Shown here piece by piece: positions 22,340-26,948 of a stretch of DNA of 26,948 nt. Under the pieces are notes generated by a model. That model was not told the DNA's origin. It was given only the letters and a program-made list of their open reading frames with translations, and ran no database searches. Origin of the DNA: an uncultured Kiritimatiellota bacterium (GTDB lineage Bacteria > Verrucomicrobiota > Kiritimatiellia > RFP12 > UBA1067); NCBI GenBank assembly GCA_934675625.1, contig CAKURH010000052.1, positions 1 through 26,948 of the forward strand, written 5' to 3'. The position numbers were made by a program, and so were the translations under genes. Each line of letters starts with the position of its first letter. Within the stretch, counting starts at the first letter, position 1.

Positions 22340-23949
22340 GCCAGCTCCGCCTGAAGAAGCCGCCGCGCTGCGCCGGGCCCTTCCAAAAGCCGCTTGAAAT
22401 AGCCCTCGATCCTGTCGGCGAGCGGCGTCTGCGTGTAGTCGACGTGGAAGAGCGAGGCGTTCGCGAGCAGCGGACGCAGCTCGCCGCGATACGACGCAGG
22501 GTCGTTCCAGACAATCCCCTTGAGCTTCGCCTGAAATTCCTCCTTCAGCGGATCGGGCGACACGTCAATCGGCTTTCCTTCGTCGTCGACGGCGAGCAGG
22601 TAGCGGAACCAGCCCGCGAGCGCGAGCGGAATCGCGATGAGCGCGTCGAGGCCCTTGCCGACAGCGAGGTAGCTCTTCACCGTCTCGCCGAAGCGGATGC
22701 CGACCTTCTGCGACGTGTCCGTCGCGATGCGGCGCGGATCGTCCGGCATGAACGGGTTCGGCAGGCGCTCGTTGACGACCTCGTCGATGAACGCCTTCGG
22801 GGAGATGATCTTCGGGTCGACGACGACCGGCAGCCCCTCGACGTAGCCGAGGCGCTTCACGAGCCGCACGATGTCCGCGTCCTTCATCTCCTCGCAGATG
22901 AGCGTGTAGCCGAGGAGGCACCCGTACATCGACATCGCCGTGTGCAGCGGGTTGAGGCACGTCGTCACCTTCATCTTCTCGGTCATGTTCACCGTCTCGC
23001 GGTCGCAGAAGTAGACGCCCGCCCGCTCGAGCGGTGGACGCCCGTTCGGGAAGCGATCCTCGATGACGAGGTACTGCGGCTTCTCGGCGTTCACGAACGG
23101 CGCAATGAACGTCTTCTTGTCCGTGACGAGGGGCGCCATCCCCTCGATGCCGTCGTCCGTCAGCGTCTTCTCGACCAGCGGATGCGGACGCGGCGTGATC
23201 TTGTCGATCATCGACCACGGGAAGGACACCTTCGACTCGTCCTCCAGATACGCGAGGAACCCGCCGTCCGCAAATCCGTTGTCTCGCCACGCTTTCGCGA
23301 TCTCCAGCACGGCGTTCCGCAGCTTCTCGCCGTTGTGCGAGCAGTTGTCCATCGAGACGACCGCGAGCGGCAACTGCCCGGCTTCGTAGCGTTTCAGGAG
23401 GAGCGCGCAGACGATCGACATCGCGTGGCGCGCGGCGCCGGGCCCCTCCTTCATGTCCGCCTCGACGACCGGCAGAAGCGCGCCGTCCGGCTTTCGGAGC
23501 GCGTAGCCCTTCTCGGTAATCGTGAACGAGACCATCTTCAGCGACGGCGCGAGGAAGACCTCCTCCAGACGCGCTTTCGCGGCCGCGTCGGCGAAGTTCG
23601 CCTTCACGCCCTCGGCGACGCCGGCGAGGACTTCGCGCGTCGTCGTGCCGTCGGGATTGAGGAGCACGTTCAGCGTGAGGTTGTCGTGCGGCGCGTAGAT
23701 CCGGTCGATGACCTCGTAGTCGAACGTGTCGCAGGCGATGATGCCCGTCTGCGCGAGCCCCGCGTTCAGGAGGCGCTGGCTGAGCGAGCCAATGAAGCCA
23801 CGAAAGATGTTGCCCGCGCCGAAGTGCACCCATTCAGGCGCCTGCCGCGTCTGCGCGCGCATCGCGGCGATGTCGAACGTCGGCAACGCCACATGGGCAG
23901 CCGTCCAGGCGGACGCCTCGTTCCGAATCGAATCAAGGTTCAGTTTCAT
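22336..23949 (-). CDS. Mannitol dehydrogenase/fructuronate reductase-family oxidoreductase
   Basis: A 537-residue NAD(P)-dependent polyol/hexuronate dehydrogenase. The Rossmann motif 'GAGNIFRG' is at residues 44-51; 'SFTITEKGYAL', 'VVSMDNCSHNGEKL' and 'CLNPLHTAMSMYG' (the conserved Asn and His of the catalytic region) identify the family, which includes UxuB and UxaB. These enzymes reduce fructuronate or tagaturonate, or oxidise mannitol; the substrate cannot be told from sequence. A hexuronate role would suit degradation of uronate-rich plant polysaccharides, in line with the glycosidase cluster. The start is supported by GAGAGGG six bases upstream. A promoter and a 9-bp inverted repeat precede it, suggesting local control. 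It is co-transcribed with, and overlaps, the AddB-like gene. Confidence 0.85.
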   Translation of the reverse strand: MKLNLDSIRNEASAWTAAHVALPTFDIAAMRAQTRQAPEWVHFGAGNIFRGFIGSLSQRLLNAGLAQTGIIACDTFDYEVIDRIYAPHDNLTLNVLLNPDGTTTREVLAGVAEGVKANFADAAAKARLEEVFLAPSLKMVSFTITEKGYALRKPDGALLPVVEADMKEGPGAARHAMSIVCALLLKRYEAGQLPLAVVSMDNCSHNGEKLRNAVLEIAKAWRDNGFADGGFLAYLEDESKVSFPWSMIDKITPRPHPLVEKTLTDDGIEGMAPLVTDKKTFIAPFVNAEKPQYLVIEDRFPNGRPPLERAGVYFCDRETVNMTEKMKVTTCLNPLHTAMSMYGCLLGYTLICEEMKDADIVRLVKRLGYVEGLPVVVDPKIISPKAFIDEVVNERLPNPFMPDDPRRIATDTSQKVGIRFGETVKSYLAVGKGLDALIAIPLALAGWFRYLLAVDDEGKPIDVSPDPLKEEFQAKLKGIVWNDPASYRGELRPLLANASLFHVDYTQTPLADRIEGYFKRLLEGPGAARRLLQAELA

Positions 23950-23953
23950 GTTT

Positions 23954-23983
23954 TTCCCTCTCGCTGTTCTGTTTGAGAGGGAA
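23954..23983. promoter_or_regulatory. Operator-like inverted repeat before the oxidoreductase gene
   Basis: The perfect 9-bp arms TTCCCTCTC (23954-23962) and GAGAGGGAA (23975-23983) are separated by 12 bases. The repeat begins 5 bases from the start codon and touches the -10 element, so the predicted transcription start lies inside it. A bound protein would block initiation. The arm nearest the gene also contains the ribosome binding site. Confidence 0.6.
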
Positions 23984-24011
23984 TTGTATCAATTTTATCG
24001 TTCCGCGTCCA
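23983..24011 (-). promoter_or_regulatory. Promoter for the oxidoreductase operon
   Basis: On the - strand, TGGACG (24011-24006), 17 bases, then TACAAT (23988-23983), the latter preceded by TGA as an extended -10. The predicted start of transcription is about 25-30 bases before the ATG at 23949. It is divergent from the RelB-like gene promoter. Confidence 0.6.
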
Positions 24012-24034
24012 CCCCCCGCATCTCGCAACCACCC

Positions 24035-24063
24035 TTGTCGCCGCCAAACGTTTTCGACATAAT
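24035..24063 (+). promoter_or_regulatory. Promoter for the RelB-like gene
   Basis: TTGTCG (24035-24040), 17 bases, then CATAAT (24058-24063). AAAAAAGG (24081-24088) is the ribosome binding site before the ATG at 24100. No perfect operator palindrome was found, although RelB-type proteins usually repress their own gene. Confidence 0.5.
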
Positions 24064-24099
24064 ACACGCCGATTACACAGCAAAAAAGGTTCTTTCACT

Positions 24100-24402
24100 A
24101 TGGCAAACATGACAATCTCCGTAAACGACAACATCAAGCGCGACTTTACGCGCTTCTGCGACGACGTGGGGCTCACGGCCTCGGCCGTCCTCAACGTCTG
24201 CATGGTGACGATTTCGCGCGAACGCCGTATCCCCTTCGCCATCCAAGCCCCGTCCCGCACCGCCGACGACATCGCTGCGCTCGAATCGGACATCGCCATT
24301 TCCCGCCGCGAGTTCGACGAGGGCAAAGGCATTCCGCTCGATGAAGTCTCGCGCAATATGCTTGCCGCCCTCCGTGAGAAACGCACCTCAACGCCGGGTT
24401 GA
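24100..24402 (+). CDS. RelB/DinJ-type antitoxin, no adjacent toxin
   Basis: A 100-residue protein. The N-terminal half (MANMTISVNDNIKRDF..., 'VGLTASAVLNVCMVTI', 'RIPF') has the ribbon-helix-helix pattern of RelB/DinJ antitoxins, which bind DNA as dimers and neutralise a RelE/YafQ-type mRNA interferase. The charged C-terminal half would hold the toxin. Toxin genes normally follow within a few bases, but nothing resembling one is present in the 530 bp downstream on either strand. It may be a solitary antitoxin, a relic of a lost pair, or one that acts on a toxin elsewhere. Confidence 0.72.
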   Translation: MANMTISVNDNIKRDFTRFCDDVGLTASAVLNVCMVTISRERRIPFAIQAPSRTADDIAALESDIAISRREFDEGKGIPLDEVSRNMLAALREKRTSTPG

Positions 24403-24451
24403 ATGCGGTTGAGGAAATCCGAAGGTCGCTTTTCGCCAACCGTTTCCGTGA

Positions 24452-24464
24452 CCCGCAAAGCGGG
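24452..24464 (+). terminator. Weak hairpin after the RelB-like gene
   Basis: A CCCGC/GCGGG stem with loop AAA lies 50 bases after the stop at 24402, followed by CTTCTGCTCTTTCC. The stem is short and the T tract interrupted, so termination is possible rather than likely. Confidence 0.25.
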
Positions 24465-24614
24465 CTTCTGCTCTTTCCGTGATGAAGAAATCGTGACTGT
24501 GTTCGTCCAACCACGGAATGCACTGAACCGCGCATCCGCGCGACACTGAATGGGTTGACAAAGGGAACGCTTCGCCTGCTGAAACCGTTCTCTCTCCCCG
24601 TTCAATATTCTCTT

Positions 24615-24638
24615 CTCCGTGACTCCGTGGCTCCGTGT
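24615..24638. repeat. Three tandem 8-bp CTCCGTGN units
   Basis: CTCCGTGA, CTCCGTGG and CTCCGTGT follow each other without a gap. The 7-base core is the same as in the inverted element at 12981-13073, which links two intergenic regions about 11.5 kb apart. Confidence 0.75.
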
Positions 24639-24670
24639 GAGACACATTCCTCCGACCTTCCGTCAGCTTT

Positions 24671-24757
24671 AACGCAAAGAGCGCGAAGACACCTGAAACT
24701 TCTTGTCGTGTAAGCCTTGGCGTTCTTTACGTCAAAAGCCTTTGCGACCTTTGCGTT
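24671..24757. repeat. Inverted repeat AACGCAAAG ... CTTTGCGTT
   Basis: Perfect 9-bp arms (24671-24679 and 24749-24757) enclose about 70 bases. Next to the right arm is a further CCTTTGCGACC copy of the core. Together with the CTCCGTG units just upstream it looks like a composite dispersed intergenic element. Confidence 0.65.
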
Positions 24758-24930
24758 GAAAAGACATGTTGGGCGCAAGAAGAGTTCGCACGTGGCGCGA
24801 AGCATTCCGCGTTCACGGGCGTTTCACAGAACGCACGGAAAGGCCGCTCAGTCGAACTATACCACATCCCCTCACCCAAGGTCAACGCACCCGCAGAACG
24901 ACTATTCCATTACCCCCATCCTATGGTTTG

Positions 24931-25740
24931 TCAGAGATATCGCTTGCGGGGCTGCCCGGAGACGCCGGCGTAGAGCTCGACAAGCGACTGCGCCGGGCTC
25001 ATCAGGAGCTTCTGCATCAGCACTTCCTCGACCTGGAAGAAGCCGACGTCGGCCGCCATCTCGACGTCAATGCGCATCGGCCGCTCCTCGCCGGGGAGAA
25101 TCCGGACGCGCAGGATGGCATTGGCCGAATACTTGTGGATGTCGCCGATGTGCGGACGCCCGGCACGCGCCATCGAGATGCGCGCCCGACCCTTTGTCAT
25201 GTCGCAGCCGTCGCCGACGAGAATCAGCCCCGCTTCGAGCGAGTGGATCCGCGTCGTGCCCATGTGACCGAGGATGCCCTCCAGCGCCATCGAGCGGATG
25301 ATCACGCGCCGCTTCAGGTCGTCGGGCAGCAGGGCCAGCAAATGGCGATCGACAATCGGCAGCGCCAGCATGGCGGAGACGCGCTCGTGATCCTGCCGCC
25401 CAACCGTCATGCCAAGATCGTGGAGGAACCCGGCCAGCAGCACGGCCGCGAGGCTGTCCTCGAACCCGCCGGCCTCGTCCGTCTCAAGCGACGTCTTGAC
25501 GCCGGCCGCGTGAAGGATGCCCAACGCCTTGATCGCGTTGTAGGCGACCTGACGCATGTGCACGGGGCCGTGGTCGTTGAAGCCAAGGCGCCGGATCGAG
25601 ACGACGTTTGCGTAGTCCTGGACATGCTGGATCTCCTCGTCCGCAAAGAGAAGCCGCGCCAACGCCGCCAGGAAGGGATGCCCGTCGAGCCGACGCAAGA
25701 TCTTCGTCTCCAGCACCGTTTCCTTCGGCGATTTCACCAT
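24931..25740 (-). CDS. HD-domain metal-dependent phosphohydrolase
   Basis: A 269-residue protein with the metal-ligand pattern of the HD superfamily: 'NDHGPVH' (His57, His61), 'FLHDLGM' (His107, Asp108) and His118. 'LVGDGCDMTKGRARI' near residues 173-187 is a second conserved-looking acidic motif. No transmembrane segment or nucleotide-synthetase domain is seen, so it is not a Rel/SpoT enzyme. HD proteins hydrolyse phosphate esters of nucleotides or related molecules; the substrate here is unknown. The start is supported by GGGAG five bases upstream, and a promoter lies about 75 bases before it. It stands alone, with a toxin-antitoxin pair upstream and repeat-rich DNA downstream. Confidence 0.8.
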   Translation of the reverse strand: MVKSPKETVLETKILRRLDGHPFLAALARLLFADEEIQHVQDYANVVSIRRLGFNDHGPVHMRQVAYNAIKALGILHAAGVKTSLETDEAGGFEDSLAAVLLAGFLHDLGMTVGRQDHERVSAMLALPIVDRHLLALLPDDLKRRVIIRSMALEGILGHMGTTRIHSLEAGLILVGDGCDMTKGRARISMARAGRPHIGDIHKYSANAILRVRILPGEERPMRIDVEMAADVGFFQVEEVLMQKLLMSPAQSLVELYAGVSGQPRKRYL

Positions 25741-25815
25741 ACAACTCCCGAATGTTTCTCCGTCGTTTCCGGCGCTCTGTTAAGTGCACTGCTCATCGGC
25801 GTTTCTTTTCTGTGC

Positions 25816-25845
25816 AGTATACCATAAACCGAATCGCCACAGCAA
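25816..25845 (-). promoter_or_regulatory. Promoter for the HD-domain gene
   Basis: On the - strand, TTGCTG (25845-25840), 18 bases, then TATACT (25821-25816), the latter preceded by TGG as an extended -10. This leaves an untranslated leader of about 70 bases before the ATG at 25740. Confidence 0.55.
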
Positions 25846-25857
25846 CTGCTGACCTTC

Positions 25858-26724
25858 CTATCGCGACTTCAAGGCTGTAATCAGACCAAAGAAGAACTCT
25901 CGAAGTTCTCGCACGACATCCAACAGGGTTCTTGCTCCAACAGAAAGGCGGTTCTTGCGCAAAAATGAAGCCCACTGGATCTGCTTGGAAAAGTCTTCCG
26001 CAAAACCATCCGACAACCCTTCAGGGACTTCTATTGGAACCTTCGTGTCCCGTCGGGCAAAAGTCCGCATGAGAGCCTTCACCGCCATATCCCGATCTAG
26101 ACCCTCGTCATCACGCAAGACGAGCAAATCGTAATAGTCCTTCATTCGACTGTTTGCCATGCCACGTTTCACAATCGTCTCGAACTTCTCCGCCACGACC
26201 GTCTCGCGCGGATAGACAAGAATCTTCGGGATATCCATGCCGAGCAACACAGGAAATGCTTCCCTGCGAGCGCGCGGCGTCACCGCGTCGCCAATTCCGA
26301 CATCGAACTGCATCGGCAGGCGAACATTTCCAAGATGCGCAAGCATCGTCACACGAATCCCGCCATACGGATCGTCTTCCCGAATGTCTTTCGCCAGAAT
26401 CGTCTTCGGATCAATCTGCAAGCCATCGGCTTCTCTTCCCGGCAACGCGGCAATCTCCCGGAACATCCGAACAAGTCCATCTATAGAGGCCTCGCCCCTG
26501 AACTCGAAGTCGACGTCCATCGTCGGACGATAGTCAAAGCCCGCTCGCCAGAGGACAAACAGCGTTCCGCCCTTCAGTATGCATTGCGAAGAATACGGAC
26601 TCAATTCAATCCGTCTCAAAATGCGCTCGGTCGCATAACGCCGTAGGATGTCGCTGTAGACAAGGCCATTCTCTTTCGCAATGTTCTTCAGCCTTGCCAA
26701 GATGCTCACAACGACATTCCTCAT
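25858..26724 (-). CDS. AbiEii-family nucleotidyltransferase toxin
   Basis: A 288-residue protein of the AbiEii/AbiGii group, the toxin of AbiE (type IV) toxin-antitoxin and phage-abortive-infection systems. The nucleotidyltransferase signature is present: 'LKGGTLF' (50-56) and 'RPTMDVDFEF' with Asp70 and Asp72. A third acidic position is in 'MQFDVGIGD' (near 160), and 'VVAEKFETIVKRG...NSRMKDYYDL' is the characteristic later block. It starts with an ATGA overlap onto the antitoxin gene, the normal AbiEi-AbiEii order. G+C is clearly lower than in the housekeeping genes, suggesting acquisition by transfer. The frame is intact and key residues are present, so it is probably functional. Confidence 0.87.
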   Translation of the reverse strand: MRNVVVSILARLKNIAKENGLVYSDILRRYATERILRRIELSPYSSQCILKGGTLFVLWRAGFDYRPTMDVDFEFRGEASIDGLVRMFREIAALPGREADGLQIDPKTILAKDIREDDPYGGIRVTMLAHLGNVRLPMQFDVGIGDAVTPRARREAFPVLLGMDIPKILVYPRETVVAEKFETIVKRGMANSRMKDYYDLLVLRDDEGLDRDMAVKALMRTFARRDTKVPIEVPEGLSDGFAEDFSKQIQWASFLRKNRLSVGARTLLDVVRELREFFFGLITALKSR

Positions 26725-26948
26725 CCGAAATAGCCCTCCACATAAGGCATGACAACACGACGCATGCGATCAGCGTCCGCAGCCCTCATCAATTCGTCGA
26801 CAGAAAACCTCTTCTCGCGAAGTCCATCCTTGAGCGCGCCGATCGAGATTTCAATCCCCACGCGATTTCGGAACTTGAAGAGATCGGCGACCGTCTTCGC
26901 CGCCGAATACACGCGGACAGGAACGCCGTCAAGCACTCTTTCTTCAAT
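26721..26948 (-). CDS. AbiEi-family antitoxin, C-terminal fragment (runs off right edge)
   Basis: The last 75 codons of a gene whose start lies beyond the window; the frame is open to base 26948. 'VRVYSAAKTVADLFKFRNRVG' and 'YVEGYFG' match the C-terminal part of AbiEi antitoxins, transcriptional regulators with an N-terminal winged helix that repress the pair. The stop overlaps the toxin start (ATGA). The DNA-binding domain, promoter and operator are not visible. Confidence 0.82.
   Translation of the reverse strand: MEERVLDGVPVRVYSAAKTVADLFKFRNRVGIEISIGALKDGLREKRFSVDELMRAADADRMRRVVMPYVEGYFG

Larger units (their letters stand above)
24403..24930. other. Non-coding region with repeat-like sequence
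   Basis: About 530 bases between the antitoxin gene and the HD-domain gene. Open frames here read through short repeated motifs and have no family resemblance. It contains a hairpin, three tandem CTCCGTGN units and an inverted AACGCAAAG pair, each listed separately. G+C is lower than in the neighbouring genes. Confidence 0.6.

Noticed and set aside
14876..22354. Very long + strand open frames opposite the acyl-CoA synthetase (14876-17086), the AddB-like gene (19691-22354) and the oxidoreductase (22444-23976)
   Set aside because: They are exact shadows of strongly supported minus-strand genes; their peptides are rich in R, L and V without motifs.
23946..24805. Open frames across 24388-24805 and 23946-24647 on the - strand
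   Set aside because: They read through the CTCCGTG and CGCAAAG repeats or antisense to the RelB-like gene and have no recognisable domain.
25893..25909. Inverted repeat AGAACT-5 nt-AGTTCT near the end of the toxin gene as an attachment site
   Set aside because: It is short, lies inside the coding sequence and has no second copy near any mobile gene in the window.

Overview
The window reads as a GC-rich (about two thirds G+C) bacterial chromosome segment. It most resembles a gut or rumen member of the Verrucomicrobiota/Kiritimatiellota/Lentisphaerota group. This is inferred from content only: secreted LamG proteins, many secreted glycoside hydrolases, Tat-type 'NRREF' leaders, a regulator-cupin-acyl-CoA synthetase fusion, and intergenic repeats. 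No rRNA or other taxonomic marker is present. Base 1 lies inside a run of G and the right edge cuts a gene, so both ends are incomplete.

Bases 1-12472 (+ strand) form a carbohydrate-degradation cluster. It holds a 5'-truncated LamG protein, a GH27/GH36-like TIM-barrel enzyme, a GH78-GH5 two-enzyme fusion, a second LamG protein whose frame is broken at a run of 19 C, a Tat-exported metallophosphoesterase, and a GH5 lipoprotein. Gaps are short except before the second LamG gene, and the last two genes overlap by ATGA. About 630 bp without a convincing gene follows (12473-13102). A second GH27/GH36-like enzyme (13103-14710) then ends at a bidirectional terminator. Nearly every product carries an export signal, so the cluster probably works outside the cytoplasm on a complex, probably rhamnose-containing glycan. 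The substrate cannot be read from sequence.

Bases 14786-23949 (- strand) look like core genome. In transcription order they are a mannitol dehydrogenase/fructuronate reductase-family oxidoreductase, an AddB-like PD-(D/E)XK nuclease overlapping it by 4 bp, nrnA, truB, ribF, and an acyl-CoA synthetase with N-terminal XRE and cupin domains that has its own promoter.

Bases 24000-26948 are a mixed accessory region: an orphan RelB/DinJ-type antitoxin gene, about 530 bp of repeat-like non-coding DNA, an HD-domain phosphohydrolase gene, and a lower-GC AbiEii/AbiEi toxin-antitoxin pair running off the right edge.

The most notable features are the C-tract switch in the LamG gene, which predicts a phase-variable secreted protein; the matching C-terminal tails of the two LamG proteins (...GALVIIR and ...GAVLIIR), which may be a sorting tag; and the GH78-GH5 fusion whose GH5 half is a paralogue of a separate lipoprotein in the same cluster.
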